Assembly (NCBI RefSeq): GCF_020150815.1 | Contig: NZ_CP083723.1 | Span: 2,356,001 to 2,420,000, forward strand | DNA: 64,000 bases | Direction of reading: 5' to 3' | DNA from: Haloprofundus salilacus | GTDB taxonomy: Archaea; Halobacteriota; Halobacteria; Halobacteriales; Haloferacaceae | The notes under the pieces: generated by a model | The model's database searches: none | The model's input: the letters and a program-made list of their open reading frames with translations, nothing else | What the model was told of the DNA's origin: nothing | Program-made: the position numbers and the translations under genes | Shown: piece after piece, positions 52,868 to 62,510 of the stretch | How the letters are laid out: every line of letters starts with the position of its first letter | Numbering within the stretch: the stretch's first letter is position 1

Positions 52868-53113
52868 TCAGTGCTCCGGCGTGCCGCCGTAGCTGACGGC
52901 GAAGACGAACAGGCAGACGCCAATGGCCGCGACGACGCCCGGAAGCGCGACACTCGGAGCGAGTAAGCCCTCACCCGTCGCCCGCGAGACGCCCGCAGCG
53001 ACGCCGACGCCGACCGGAATCGAAAACAGGAGCGCGTAGCCGACTATCGTTCGCGTGGAGTCGCCCGACTCCGTGAGGGACGATTCGGACGACGACTCCC
53101 TCGGTTGGTCCAT
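52868..53113 (-). CDS. Small membrane protein of the oxidase operon
   Basis: An 81-residue protein with a Ser-rich N-terminal 22 residues and two helices (IVGYALLFSIPVGVGVAAGVS; APSVALPGVVAAIGVCLFVFAVSYGG). It starts 19 bases after the subunit IV gene stop and is very likely in the same transcript. It may be an extra small oxidase subunit. I do not recognise the family. Confidence 0.65.
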   Translation of the reverse strand: MDQPRESSSESSLTESGDSTRTIVGYALLFSIPVGVGVAAGVSRATGEGLLAPSVALPGVVAAIGVCLFVFAVSYGGTPEH

Positions 53114-53132
53114 TCGCTTTCTCACTTCCTTC

Positions 53133-53393
53133 TCAGAGAATCGAGTACGACGCCGCCAGCGTCAGCGCGAGCGCCGCGAGCAGTCCGCTGACGACGAGGT
53201 AGGTGAGCGAGCGCGGCTCGAATCGGAGGTGCTGGAAGTACGCCGCGACAAGAACGGCTTTCATCGCCGAGAGCGCCAAAATGAGGCCGAAGGCGGCCCA
53301 GTACGCAAACCCCGCGAACTCCACGAGTACCTGAATCGTCGCCGAGACGAACAACACCACGTAAATCGCCGTGTACAGTTTTGTCGAAACCAT
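53133..53393 (-). CDS. coxD: Cytochrome c oxidase subunit IV-type protein
   Basis: An 86-residue protein with three helices. LYTAIYVVLFVSATIQVLVEFAG and LALSAMKAVLVAAYFQHLRFE match the subunit IV (CtaF/CyoD) family; the second-helix Lys and the FxHL segment are characteristic. It follows the fused subunit I/III gene by 11 bases in the same operon. Confidence 0.88.
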   Translation of the reverse strand: MVSTKLYTAIYVVLFVSATIQVLVEFAGFAYWAAFGLILALSAMKAVLVAAYFQHLRFEPRSLTYLVVSGLLAALALTLAASYSIL

Positions 53394-53404
53394 TTGATGT
53401 CACC

Positions 53405-56065
53405 TCAGAGGATGTAGAACAGCGGGAAGAGGAACAGCCAGACGATGTCGACGAAGTGCCAGTAGAGGCCGAAGTACTCGACCGTCCGACTGTCGTCGAG
53501 GTACGCCCCCCGCCACGCGCGGGCGACGAGAAACAGCGTGACGAGCAGTCCGACGATGACGTGCGCCGCGTGGAGACCAGTCGTGAGGAAGAACGTCGAC
53601 GACCGCACGTTCGTCGAGAGCCACACCCCCTCGTGAAGCAGGTGCTGCCACTCGATTCCCTTGTTGACGAGGAATCCGACGCCGAGGAGGAACGTCGTCA
53701 CGAGACTCGCGACGACGCCCACGCGACTCCGTTTCTCGGCGGCAACGAGCGCGAGAACGACCGTGAAACTGCTTGTCAGCAGGATGTAAGTGTTCAGCAG
53801 TCCGGGAATCGGGTCCGTCGGAATCGGCTCCCACCCGGTCCAGCCGAAGGCGACGCGCGTGAACACGTACGCCCCGATGACGCCGCCGAACAACACCACG
53901 TCGGAAGCGAGAAACACCCACATACCTACCTTCCCGTTCTCGACGCCGTCGAACGGCCACGCCTCGCCGAACCCGCCAGCGGGCGCGTCGAACGGTTCGA
54001 GCCCCCAGAACAGCAGCGAACCGAAGGTCACCGCGCCACCGATCGTCGTAGCGGAGAGGTAGAACGTAGACACCATACCAGGACCGAACGACCCACCCCG
54101 GAGTCCGGAGAGGCCGAGAAAGAGCACGAACATTCCGACGCTCAGCGCCAGCGGCCAGATGCTCGCGTGGCTGGCGTGGTCGTCGCCGGCGGCCTCGCCG
54201 TACGACTGCGTCGGCTGCGTCGTCGACTCCACGGTCACGCCGCCGTCTTCGACCGCAGACCTAGCAGATGCGGCGGAGGCCGCACCGCCGTCGGCCTCGG
54301 CAGTCGGCTTCGGCGCGTCGCGGCGGAACGAGAGCACCCCGTCGCGGTAGGTCGGGACACCGGGGAAGTTTTCCAGCGGTGGCGGCGACGGGATCGTCCA
54401 CTCGGCCGTCGTCGAGTACGCCCACGGGTTGTCGTCGGCCGGGTCGCCCGCGAACGCGCTCTTCGTCAGGTTGTAGAACATGACGACGAACGACGCGCCG
54501 AGGACGAAGCCGCCGATCGTCGCGAGTTTGTGCCACGGCGCGAGGCCGGGCGCGTAGTCGAACACGCGGCGCGGCGTCTCCCACGCGACGAACATCGGGA
54601 AGTAGAGCAGGTTGAAGCCGACGAAGTACAATCCAAAGTGCAGTTTACCCAAAAATTCGTCGTACATCCGGCCCGTCATCTTCGGGAACCAGTAGTAGAG
54701 ACCGCCGACGAGCGCGGTAACGCCGCCGACCATCACGTAGTGGAAGTGCGCGACGACCCAGTAGGTACCGCGGAACTCGTAGTCGAGAACGACGGCTCCG
54801 AGGAAGACGCCGGTGATTCCGCCGATGATAAAGAGCAGGAGCGCCCCGAAGCTGAAGAGGAAAGGCGTCGTGAATCGGATTCGACCCTTGAGCATCGTAT
54901 AGATGAGCGCGAACACCATCAGGTCAAACGGAAGCGAGATGCCGATAGTGGTGACCATAAACAGCGTCTTGATCTGGAGGTTGATGGAGGTGAGAAACAT
55001 GTGGTGCATCCAGACGACGAAGCTCTGGAGCGCGACGAGAATCATCGCCGCGATGAACCACTTGCGTCCGACGATGCGACGACCCGTAAACGTCTGGAAC
55101 GTCTCGGCCATCACGCCCAGCGCGGGGAAGAAGACGATGTACACCTCGGGGTGGCCGAAGAACCAGAACAGGTGGGTCCACAGCAGCGACCCGCCCGGCG
55201 ACTCCAGTGCGTAGTAGGTCGTGCCGAGCAGGCGGTCCGACGAGAGGATGAGCAGCGCCGCGAGCAGGGCGGCGAAGGCGAACAGCATCATCCACACCGT
55301 CAGGAGGATCGTCCACGTGAAAAGCGGGAGGCGTCGAAGCGTCAACCCTTCCGCCCGCATCCGATGTATCGTAGTGATGAAGTTGACGGAGGAGACGGTG
55401 ACCGAGGTGACGAACAGCACCAGCGCGAGGACGGCCGTACTGGCGCCCACGTCCGGCATGAATGTCGGGACGTTCAGCGGGGCGTACATTGTCCACCCGC
55501 CTGCGAAAGTCCCTCCCTGGAAGAACGAGACGACGAAAAGCAGTCCCGACGCGAGGTAGAGCCAGTAGCTGAGCGCGTTGAGTCGGGGGAAGGCAAGGTC
55601 CTTCGCGCCGAGCTGCAGCGGGACGACGTAGTTCGCGAAACCGAACGCGAACGGCGAGAGGAACCAGAAGACCATCAGCAGTCCGTGCGCCGACACCGCC
55701 TGATTGTACGCAACGGGGCTGAGAATCGTCTCACCGACGGCGCGCGGGGCCCACAGTTGCACGCGTATCAGCAGTGCGAGCGTTCCGCCAAGAAGGAGGA
55801 AAAAGAGAGAAGTGACGACGTAGAGGATGCCGACGTCTTTGTGGTTGGTCGTGACCAGCCAGCGACGTATCTCGCTCGTGGACGGAAACGCGTGTTCTTC
55901 GGGGCCGTGCTCGCCGCTGACGAGGGGACGATCTCCGTGCGCCGCGCCGCCGTCGGCGCGACTGCCGTCGGCCCGGCCACCATCGGTGAGTTTCTCACCG
56001 GCGGCTCCCCCGTCGGTCGTGCCCCCGTCCGTCTCCATCGGTTTCGGTGCTCGCCGGTCGCTCAT
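53405..56065 (-). CDS. coxAC: Fused cytochrome c oxidase subunit I + III
   Basis: An 886-residue fusion. The acidic N-terminal 60 residues lead into the 12-helix subunit I, with [12 protein letters not shown] (haem a His), [11 protein letters not shown] (CuB His and Tyr), HHMF and the haem a3 site in [12 protein letters not shown]. An Ala/Asp/Glu linker (about residues 575-640) then joins it to the seven-helix subunit III, ending [18 protein letters not shown]. The fusion is known in haloarchaea and some bacteria. It sits between coxB and coxD, with a four-base overlap to coxB. Confidence 0.95.
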   Translation of the reverse strand: MSDRRAPKPMETDGGTTDGGAAGEKLTDGGRADGSRADGGAAHGDRPLVSGEHGPEEHAFPSTSEIRRWLVTTNHKDVGILYVVTSLFFLLLGGTLALLIRVQLWAPRAVGETILSPVAYNQAVSAHGLLMVFWFLSPFAFGFANYVVPLQLGAKDLAFPRLNALSYWLYLASGLLFVVSFFQGGTFAGGWTMYAPLNVPTFMPDVGASTAVLALVLFVTSVTVSSVNFITTIHRMRAEGLTLRRLPLFTWTILLTVWMMLFAFAALLAALLILSSDRLLGTTYYALESPGGSLLWTHLFWFFGHPEVYIVFFPALGVMAETFQTFTGRRIVGRKWFIAAMILVALQSFVVWMHHMFLTSINLQIKTLFMVTTIGISLPFDLMVFALIYTMLKGRIRFTTPFLFSFGALLLFIIGGITGVFLGAVVLDYEFRGTYWVVAHFHYVMVGGVTALVGGLYYWFPKMTGRMYDEFLGKLHFGLYFVGFNLLYFPMFVAWETPRRVFDYAPGLAPWHKLATIGGFVLGASFVVMFYNLTKSAFAGDPADDNPWAYSTTAEWTIPSPPPLENFPGVPTYRDGVLSFRRDAPKPTAEADGGAASAASARSAVEDGGVTVESTTQPTQSYGEAAGDDHASHASIWPLALSVGMFVLFLGLSGLRGGSFGPGMVSTFYLSATTIGGAVTFGSLLFWGLEPFDAPAGGFGEAWPFDGVENGKVGMWVFLASDVVLFGGVIGAYVFTRVAFGWTGWEPIPTDPIPGLLNTYILLTSSFTVVLALVAAEKRSRVGVVASLVTTFLLGVGFLVNKGIEWQHLLHEGVWLSTNVRSSTFFLTTGLHAAHVIVGLLVTLFLVARAWRGAYLDDSRTVEYFGLYWHFVDIVWLFLFPLFYIL

Positions 56066-56775
56066 GATGAACTTGAACTGTTACTGGTGTTCGCGTACCA
56101 CGCTCGGTACTCGTCGGGTTCCATGACGACGACTTCCGCCGTCATGTAGGAGTGGCCCGCGCCGCAGAGTTCGTAGCACTGTGCCGTGTAGTTCCCCGTC
56201 TCGTTCGCGACGAACCACGTATCCGTCCGATGGCCGGGTATCGCGTCTGTCTTCACCTTTAACTCGGGGACTCCGAAGTTGTGGAACACGTCCGCGGACG
56301 TGACGCGCAACCTAACTGCTTCGCCTGCCGGGACGCGGAGGACGCCGTCGGTCGTGTGACCGTTCTCGTAGGTGAACTCCCAGCCGAACTGGTAGCCTTC
56401 GACCTGTACCTCCATCGACTCCTCCGCCGAGGGACCCTCCTCGACGAACAGCAGCGTCCCGTACGTCCACGCGATGAGCGAGATGACGATGACGACGCTC
56501 AGGGTGAACGACGTGACGAGTTTTCGTCCACCGCCTCCGCCCCCCGGCAGTTCGCCGAGTTTCGGCGGGTCGAACCCGTCGTCGGGGCGGTTCTCGCCAT
56601 CGCGGTACGTGTACGCCGTGTAGAGCATGTACGAGATAACGACGATGCCGACGAGCGTGCCGAGAACCAAGAAGACGGCAAAGATTTGTTGGAACACGAA
56701 CGTTCGCGTCCCGCGTGGAATCAACTCCGACTGCAAAAGGAGCGCAGTGAGGACGGGTCGCAATCCCGTGTACAT
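56062..56775 (-). CDS. coxB: Cytochrome c oxidase subunit II with a CuA site
   Basis: A 237-residue protein with two membrane helices ([41 protein letters not shown]) and a cupredoxin domain. The CuA signature [12 protein letters not shown] (about residues 202-213) is intact with its upstream His in DVFHNFG. It accepts electrons from a blue copper protein such as halocyanin. I chose the ATG at 56775; a GTG at 56784 is possible. A palindrome at 56790-56807 covers the promoter. It is the first gene of the oxidase operon. Confidence 0.94.
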   Translation of the reverse strand: MYTGLRPVLTALLLQSELIPRGTRTFVFQQIFAVFLVLGTLVGIVVISYMLYTAYTYRDGENRPDDGFDPPKLGELPGGGGGGRKLVTSFTLSVVIVISLIAWTYGTLLFVEEGPSAEESMEVQVEGYQFGWEFTYENGHTTDGVLRVPAGEAVRLRVTSADVFHNFGVPELKVKTDAIPGHRTDTWFVANETGNYTAQCYELCGAGHSYMTAEVVVMEPDEYRAWYANTSNSSSSS

Positions 56776-56789
56776 TGGTACCACCTAAC

Positions 56790-56807
56790 CTAGTATAACG
56801 ATACTAG
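56790..56807. promoter_or_regulatory. Palindrome CTAGTAT-AACG-ATACTAG at the coxB promoter
   Basis: CTAGTAT (56790-56796) and ATACTAG (56801-56807) are exact reverse complements around AACG. It ends 15 bases before the coxB ATG and contains the TATACTAG-like box on the minus strand. A bound protein would block or place the transcription complex. Confidence 0.55.
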
Positions 56808-56957
56808 CTGTCCTATTTACCAATTTTGTGACGTGACCGAGACAGTACGACGGAGTGAGGAGTACGGAGGCGATGGGAGTCTCTGGTACTACAGGAAGAA
56901 CGCGGACGTATCGAACACGCCGAGAGTAAGGCGACGAGAGACGCGAGCAGTTTCCCC

Positions 56958-57482
56958 TCAGACGTCGTGTTGAGGGATACCGATAGTTCGGTCGAGCACC
57001 GAACCGAGCGTCACGCCGTACACCCAGTGCGCAAGAAGCGAGAAGACGAGGTAGAGTCCGACGGTCACCACTCCCCCGGGGGGCCAAAACGCCGGGACGA
57101 ACCCAAACCAGAATATCGTCGCTAAGGACGCACCGCGGAGTGCCCTCGGTCGCACCGGTGGGAGGAATGCTCCGACGACGAGGAACACGAGTGGCAACAC
57201 GACTGTCCCCCCGAGGCCGAACAGCACGATACCGAGCGCCAGCGTCGGATCGACGCCCAAGTAGCCGGCGAACCCAGCGAACCGCATCACCGGTTCGGTC
57301 TCGAAAAAGCCGAACAACGCCGGAACACCGACGAGTACCGGCAACATCAGCACCGTCCCGACTAACCCCCCGGCCATCGCGACGGCGACGACGCGAATCG
57401 TGATTGGAATCGCTGCCTCACCGACGATTGCCTCGTCGACAGTCGCACTTTCTGACCCGTTTACCCCTCCGTTCGTCGCCAT
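56958..57482 (-). CDS. DUF6789-like membrane protein (copy 2)
   Basis: A 174-residue protein with a polar N-terminal 25 residues and four or five helices. VVAVAMAGGLVGTVLMLPVLVGV, LGIVLFGLGGTVVLPLVFLVVGAFLP, and the final LLAHWVYGVTLGSVLDR match copy 1 at 45607. It lies 183 bases upstream of coxB on the same strand. I chose the ATG at 57482; a second ATG at 57503 would add seven residues. As with copy 1, it neighbours a haem-copper oxidase gene set. Confidence 0.72.
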   Translation of the reverse strand: MATNGGVNGSESATVDEAIVGEAAIPITIRVVAVAMAGGLVGTVLMLPVLVGVPALFGFFETEPVMRFAGFAGYLGVDPTLALGIVLFGLGGTVVLPLVFLVVGAFLPPVRPRALRGASLATIFWFGFVPAFWPPGGVVTVGLYLVFSLLAHWVYGVTLGSVLDRTIGIPQHDV

Positions 57483-57505
57483 ATTGGATAGTAATCGAAG
57501 CATAT

Positions 57506-57520
57506 TGTTAAATGGTAACA
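57506..57520. promoter_or_regulatory. Palindrome TGTTA-AATGG-TAACA upstream of DUF6789 copy 2
   Basis: TGTTA (57506-57510) and TAACA (57516-57520) are perfect arms around AATGG. The minus-strand TATA-like TTTAAC lies inside it, at about 25-30 bases before the chosen ATG. It is a second promoter palindrome close to the one at coxB, but of different sequence. Confidence 0.45.
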
Positions 57521-57688
57521 TTTGACAGTCAGCCCGTGTCTCTCGGTCGGTGACGTACGCCTGCTGCGGACGTGACGTACGCCAGTCGTGCACCGCCGAA
57601 CGTACTCGCGCCCGCGAGAGGCTGAGGGGTGAGGACACCGCCGCAGCGACCCGCGTGTTCAAGTAGATTGCTCTCGGTAGCTCCCTCC

Positions 57689-57742
57689 ATGAACCACCAG
57701 ACCAGCCCGAACCAACGCGGACCCGAGGTGACTCGTCCGTGA
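57689..57742 (+). CDS. 17-codon upstream ORF overlapping the mutL start
   Basis: An ATG at 57689 opens a 17-residue frame (MNHQTSPNQRGPEVTRP) whose TGA stop at 57740-57742 overlaps the GTG start of mutL (GTGA). The position is ideal for translational coupling: ribosomes finishing here could restart on mutL. It may instead be chance; no homologue is known to me. I list it because mutL starts with a weak GTG. Confidence 0.3.
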   Translation: MNHQTSPNQRGPEVTRP

Positions 57743-60072
57743 GCGACGTTCCGGATGGCGACGGAGGGGTCGACAGGGACACCGAGTCGGACGAGAACGC
57801 CCAGATTCGCGCACTCGACGACGCGACGATCCGTCAGATCGCGGCGGGAGAAGTCGTCGAGCGGCCCGCCTCAGTCGTCAAGGAACTCGTCGAGAACAGC
57901 CTCGACGCCGACGCCTCGCGCGTCTCCGTCGGCGTCGAGAACGGCGGGAAAGACGGCATCCGCGTCCGCGACGATGGCGTCGGGATGACCGAGACAGACC
58001 TCGAACGCGCCGTCGAGAAGCACACGACGAGCAAGATACACGACATCTCGGACCTCGACGCGGGCGTCGGCACGCTCGGGTTCCGGGGCGAGGCGTTGCA
58101 CACTATTGGCGCGGTGTCCCGGCTCACCGTCCGGTCGAAACCGCGGGCCACGGGAGCGACCGACCCGAGCGGGACGAACGCGGCTGGAGTCGAACTCACC
58201 GTCGACGGCGGCGACGTCGGCGAGACGCGGCCCGCCGGCTGTCCGGCCGGAACGACCGTCGAAGTCGAGGATCTGTTCTTCAACACGCCCGCCCGAAAGA
58301 AGTTCCTCAAGACCGACCCCACGGAATTCGACCACGTCAACACCATCGTCACCCAGTATGCGCTGGCGAACCCTGACGTGGCGGTGTCGCTCGAACACAA
58401 CGGAAGGGAGGTGTTCGCCACCGAGGGCAACGGCGACCACCCCTCCGCGGTGCTGGCCGTCTACGGCCGCGAGGTGGCCGAATCGATGGTCAGCGTCGAC
58501 CACGAGTCGACGGGACCCGGACCGGTACAGTCAGTGTCGGGCGTCGTCAGCCACCCCGAGACGACCCGGGCCGGGCGCGAGTACCTCTCGACGTTCGTCA
58601 ACGACCGCTACGTCACCGCCGCGACGCTTCGAGAGGCGGTGCTGGACGCCTACGGTGGGCAGCTCGCGCCCGACCGCTACCCGTTCGCGGTGCTGTTCGT
58701 CGACGTGGAACCCGACGCAGTCGACGTGAACGTCCACCCGCGAAAGATGGAGGTTCGGTTCGACGACGAGTCGAGCGCCAAACGGACCGTCGCCGACGCC
58801 GTCGAGTCGGCGCTTCTGGACCACGGACTGATTCGGTCGTCGGCCCCGCGCGGACTCTCGGCACCGGACGAGACGGCGGTTCGTCCCGGCGACGGCGGGG
58901 ACGGCTCGGACTCGGAGGTCGTCGGCGGGGCGGGCACCGCCCACGAAGCCGCGAGCGACGTGGCCGATCGGACGAGCCGCGTCGACAGACGGCCGACGCG
59001 GGTCGACGGCGAGATCGGGCAGAGAAGCGAGATGGAATCCACGACGGGAACCGCGAGCGAGAGGGCAAGTTCGTCCGGCGGCGCGTCGTCGTACTCTGCC
59101 GAATCGGAGTCGGTCGCTGACGCTCGGAACGCCGAGACCACGGACGCCCGACCGCCGCGGTCGAACCGGGACGGAACCGAAACGGGAGCATTCGAGGCGA
59201 GCGCCGGAGCGCCGGAGACGGCGTCCGATGCGGCGCGACCCGCCGAACCCGTCGAACCTGCCGAATCCGACGCGAGAGCAGACTCCGAACAAAGGGCGGA
59301 GAACGAGCAGTCGTCGCTGGTGTCGAACGGCGAGGAGACCAGCGACGCGGAGGCGGGTGCGGCGGACGACTCCCGATTCTCGGGCGTCGCCGCGCCGACG
59401 ACGCAGCGAACCCTCGACGGCGACGACGCGAGGCCGGAGACGCCGTTCCACAGCCTGCCGCGGATGCGCGTCCTCGGCCAACTCCACGAGACGTACGTCG
59501 TCGCTGAAACGCCGAATGGCCTGGTACTCGTCGACCAGCACGCCGCCGACGAACGTGTCAACTACGAGCGCTTGCAGGACGAACTCGCGGGCGACACGCC
59601 GACGCAGGCGCTGGCCGACCCCGTCGAGTTGGAGTTGACGGCACGGGAGACGGCGCTGTTCGAGGAGTACGCCGAGGCGCTGGCGCAGGTCGGGTTCCAC
59701 GCCGGACGGAGCGACGAGCGAACCGTCGAGGTCAGGACCGTTCCGGCCGTCTTCGACGCGACGCTCGAACCGGAACTGCTCCGCGACGTGGTGAGCGCGT
59801 TCGTCGCCGAGGAGGAAGACGGCGGCGAGCGAACCGTCGACGCCGTCGCCGACTCGCTCCTCGCGGACCTGGCGTGCTATCCCTCGATCACAGGCAACAC
59901 GTCGCTCACCGAGGGATCGGTCGTCGAACTGCTGGAGGCGCTCGACGCCTGCGAGAACCCCTACGCCTGCCCGCACGGTCGGCCCGTGATTATCGAGTTC
60001 GGCCGTGACGACATCGAGGCCAGATTCGAACGCGACTATCCGGGCCACGCGGGGCGGCGCGCGGAGGAGTAG
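57739..60072 (+). CDS. mutL: DNA mismatch repair protein MutL, endonuclease type
   Basis: A 777-residue MutL. The N-terminal GHKL ATPase has VKELVENSLDA, RDDGVGM and GFRGEAL. The transducer domain follows, with a long acidic linker (about residues 370-560) rich in Ser, Glu, Ala and Arg. The C-terminal domain keeps the endonuclease motif DQHA(x)2E(x)4E in DQHAADERVNYE and the metal motif ACPHGRP. Such MutL nicks the DNA itself, so no MutH is needed. The start is a GTG at 57739, overlapping the stop of a 17-codon upstream ORF. Confidence 0.95.
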   Translation: MSDVPDGDGGVDRDTESDENAQIRALDDATIRQIAAGEVVERPASVVKELVENSLDADASRVSVGVENGGKDGIRVRDDGVGMTETDLERAVEKHTTSKIHDISDLDAGVGTLGFRGEALHTIGAVSRLTVRSKPRATGATDPSGTNAAGVELTVDGGDVGETRPAGCPAGTTVEVEDLFFNTPARKKFLKTDPTEFDHVNTIVTQYALANPDVAVSLEHNGREVFATEGNGDHPSAVLAVYGREVAESMVSVDHESTGPGPVQSVSGVVSHPETTRAGREYLSTFVNDRYVTAATLREAVLDAYGGQLAPDRYPFAVLFVDVEPDAVDVNVHPRKMEVRFDDESSAKRTVADAVESALLDHGLIRSSAPRGLSAPDETAVRPGDGGDGSDSEVVGGAGTAHEAASDVADRTSRVDRRPTRVDGEIGQRSEMESTTGTASERASSSGGASSYSAESESVADARNAETTDARPPRSNRDGTETGAFEASAGAPETASDAARPAEPVEPAESDARADSEQRAENEQSSLVSNGEETSDAEAGAADDSRFSGVAAPTTQRTLDGDDARPETPFHSLPRMRVLGQLHETYVVAETPNGLVLVDQHAADERVNYERLQDELAGDTPTQALADPVELELTARETALFEEYAEALAQVGFHAGRSDERTVEVRTVPAVFDATLEPELLRDVVSAFVAEEEDGGERTVDAVADSLLADLACYPSITGNTSLTEGSVVELLEALDACENPYACPHGRPVIIEFGRDDIEARFERDYPGHAGRRAEE

Positions 60073-60191
60073 TCGGCGTCGTTTGAGCGGGGTCCTCCGC
60101 ACCAGATGACGCGAGTCCTTCGGTTCGAACGTCCGGGGCATATCCGCCGGAACTCCCCGCACTTATGTGACCCTCGCAAGAACGGACGAGC

Positions 60192-61145
60192 ATGACGGAC
60201 TTCGTTACGTTCGGCGAGACGATGCTTCGCCTCTCGCCGCCGCAGGGGGAGCGACTGGAGACGACCGACGAACTGGACCTCCGAATCGGGGGCGCCGAGA
60301 GCAACGTCGCCGCGGCCGTCTCCCGCTTCGGTCACGAGTCGGCGTGGCTCTCGAAACTGCCGAACTCGCCTCTGGGTCGGCGCGTCGTCGTCGAACTGCA
60401 GAGCCACGGCGTCGAGACGCCCGTCGCGTGGAGCGACGACGCTCGGATGGGCACCTACTACATCGAACACGGCGGCGCGCCGCGCGGGACGAACGTCATC
60501 TACGACCGCGCCGACGCGGCCATCACGACCGTCTCGGCGGACGAACTCCCGCTCGACCGCGTCCGCGAGAGCGAGGCGTTCTACACCAGCGGCATCACCC
60601 CGGCACTGTCGGAGGCGGCGGCGGAGGCGACGGCGACGCTCTTGGAGTCGGCGCAAGAGGCCGGGACGACGACGGCGTTCGACCTCAACTACCGCTCGAA
60701 GCTCTGGAGCCACGAGGAGGCGGCCGAGGGCTACCGCGCGCTGTTCGACAGCGTCGACGTGCTCGTCGCCGCCGAGCGCGACACTCGCGAGGTTCTCGGC
60801 CGCGACGGGAGTCCCGAGGACCTCGTCCGCGGACTCGCCGACGACTACGGCTTCGAGACTGTCATCCTCACCCGCGGCGAGTCGGGCGCGCTCGCGCTGC
60901 ACGACGGCGAGACGTACGACCAACCCGTCTACGAGGCGGAGACCGTCGACGCCGTCGGAACGGGCGACGCCTTCGTCGGCGGCTTCCTCGCGGCGCGACT
61001 CGACGGCGAGGGCGTGACGACGGCGCTGGAGTACGCGGCGGCGACCGCCGCGCTGAAGCGGACCATCGACGGCGACATCGCCGTCGTTACGCGCGAGGAG
61101 GTCGACGCCGTTATCGACGAGGAGGCCGCGGGAATCTCGCGGTAA
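60192..61145 (+). CDS. kdgK: 2-keto-3-deoxygluconate kinase (PfkB family)
   Basis: A 317-residue PfkB-type kinase. The substrate-binding N-terminus is [10 protein letters not shown] with [15 protein letters not shown] (about residues 35-49). NYRSKLW appears in the middle. The catalytic motif [21 protein letters not shown] (about residues 253-273) has the base Asp. The pattern matches KdgK of the semi-phosphorylative Entner-Doudoroff route, which phosphorylates KDG to KDPG with ATP. The haloarchaeal gene near mutL in H. volcanii is kdgK1, as I recall. It is 119 bases after mutL. Confidence 0.88.
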   Translation: MTDFVTFGETMLRLSPPQGERLETTDELDLRIGGAESNVAAAVSRFGHESAWLSKLPNSPLGRRVVVELQSHGVETPVAWSDDARMGTYYIEHGGAPRGTNVIYDRADAAITTVSADELPLDRVRESEAFYTSGITPALSEAAAEATATLLESAQEAGTTTAFDLNYRSKLWSHEEAAEGYRALFDSVDVLVAAERDTREVLGRDGSPEDLVRGLADDYGFETVILTRGESGALALHDGETYDQPVYEAETVDAVGTGDAFVGGFLAARLDGEGVTTALEYAAATAALKRTIDGDIAVVTREEVDAVIDEEAAGISR

Positions 61146-61283
61146 CGCTCAGCGGCGCTCGGCGGCGCGTCGTTGGACGGTAGTGAAAACCGAGAGTTGT
61201 CTCTGAAACAGACAAACTTCGGTAGAAGAAATTACAAGTGGCCAAAAAGTACATCTGAAAGCCGTCGGTTACGGGCAAGTGCA

Positions 61284-62468
61284 ATGAAACGCATAGCGGC
61301 AGTAGTGGCGGTACTGGTCGTACTGGCGGGGGCAGCACCGGCTGTCAGCGGGCAGTCCGACGGCACCGCGAACGGCGAAGCGTACACCGGAACCAACGTC
61401 TCGTTCGAGACGAACGGATCGGCCATCGCCGACTACGCCGTCGGCGGCGAGACGGTGCTCGAAGCGGTCGCGGTGCAGTCGAAGTCTGAGACGCAGAGCG
61501 ACGCGGGCATCGGCGCCGACGCGTCGCTGTCGGCGGTCTCGTCGTTCGACGGGAGCGCGCTGTCGCTGGAGTCGCGGACGAAGGTTAACGCGAGTGTCAG
61601 CGCCGACAGCGGCGCGACCCTCGAGGCCCACGATAACGAACACGGCATTCTCGTCGTCAACGCCGGCGGCGAGGAGGGACAGTACGTCCGCGCGAACGTG
61701 AGCAGCGACGCCGAAGCCGAAACGGAGGGCGACCGAGTCGTCGTGACGACGGCCAACGGCACGACCGGCGCGTTCGTCGTCGTCGGCGACGGCAACGTGA
61801 CCGTCACCGAGGAAGGCGACGTCGCGGCCGAACTCGGCGCCGACGACAAACTCGTCTTCCGCTCGTACGTCGGCGAACGCTCCCAGGACGACAGGGAGCA
61901 AGAACGGCTCATCTCCGACGGGAAGGCCGCCGCCGAGGTACACGTGATGCAGCGCGGCGGCGAGATGGTGACCGACGTCGTCACGTACGCCAACGACACG
62001 ACCGTCGAGACGGCCGAACAGAGCGAGAACGCCGTCCGGATGACCGTCGACCGAACCAGCGACGAGGGGACCGTCCTCGTCACGAGCGTCTCCGAGGCCG
62101 CGGGCGACGTCTCGGTGACCGTCGACGGCGAGGCGGCCGCGGAGGCCTCCTCGTACGGCGAACTCGAAAGTGCCGCGAACGGAGGCGACAGCTCCGCCTA
62201 CATGGTCACCGAGGGGAGCGCCGACGTGCTCGTCGCAGTGAACCACTTCTCGGAGCGCGAAGTCGCGATAGAGGGGAACGAGACGGAAACGAGCGACGGT
62301 ACGGAGACGGACGACGGAACCGACGACGCCGCCGACACCGAATCCGGGAACGGCGGCAACGGGGACGACGAGTCGGGGACCTCGTCCACGGAGATGCCCG
62401 GCTTCGGCGTCGGCGCCGGGCTCCTCGCGGTGCTGTCGAGCGCCTTCGCGCTCGTCGGCCGGAATTAA
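61284..62468 (+). CDS. PGF-CTERM surface protein
   Basis: A 394-residue secreted protein. A Sec signal peptide (MKRIAAVVAVLVVLAGAAPAVSG) is followed by about 330 residues of acidic, beta-rich repeats with several N-glycosylation sequons (NVS, NAS, NGT, NDT). A low-complexity Thr/Glu/Asp/Gly linker leads to the C-terminal PGF motif (MPGFGVGAGLLAVLSSAFALVG), which the archaeosortase ArtA cleaves and lipid-anchors. It is on the cell surface. No enzyme domain is visible. I chose the ATG at 61284, where the signal peptide begins. Confidence 0.85.
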   Translation: MKRIAAVVAVLVVLAGAAPAVSGQSDGTANGEAYTGTNVSFETNGSAIADYAVGGETVLEAVAVQSKSETQSDAGIGADASLSAVSSFDGSALSLESRTKVNASVSADSGATLEAHDNEHGILVVNAGGEEGQYVRANVSSDAEAETEGDRVVVTTANGTTGAFVVVGDGNVTVTEEGDVAAELGADDKLVFRSYVGERSQDDREQERLISDGKAAAEVHVMQRGGEMVTDVVTYANDTTVETAEQSENAVRMTVDRTSDEGTVLVTSVSEAAGDVSVTVDGEAAAEASSYGELESAANGGDSSAYMVTEGSADVLVAVNHFSEREVAIEGNETETSDGTETDDGTDDAADTESGNGGNGDDESGTSSTEMPGFGVGAGLLAVLSSAFALVGRN

Positions 62469-62480
62469 GCGCGGTATCGA

Positions 62481-62485
62481 TTTTT
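62481..62485 (+). terminator. Poly-T terminator after the PGF-CTERM gene
   Basis: A T5 run 12 bases after the stop, in GC-rich surroundings, fits an archaeal terminator. Confidence 0.4.
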
Positions 62486-62510
62486 CAGTCACTTCGGTTG
62501 ACGCCGGTGC

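Noticed and set aside
53381-56149. A 922-codon open frame on the plus strand
   Set aside because: It is antisense to the fused oxidase subunit I/III over its full length, is full of Arg, Glu and Val as expected from GC-rich reverse frames, and has no recognisable domain.
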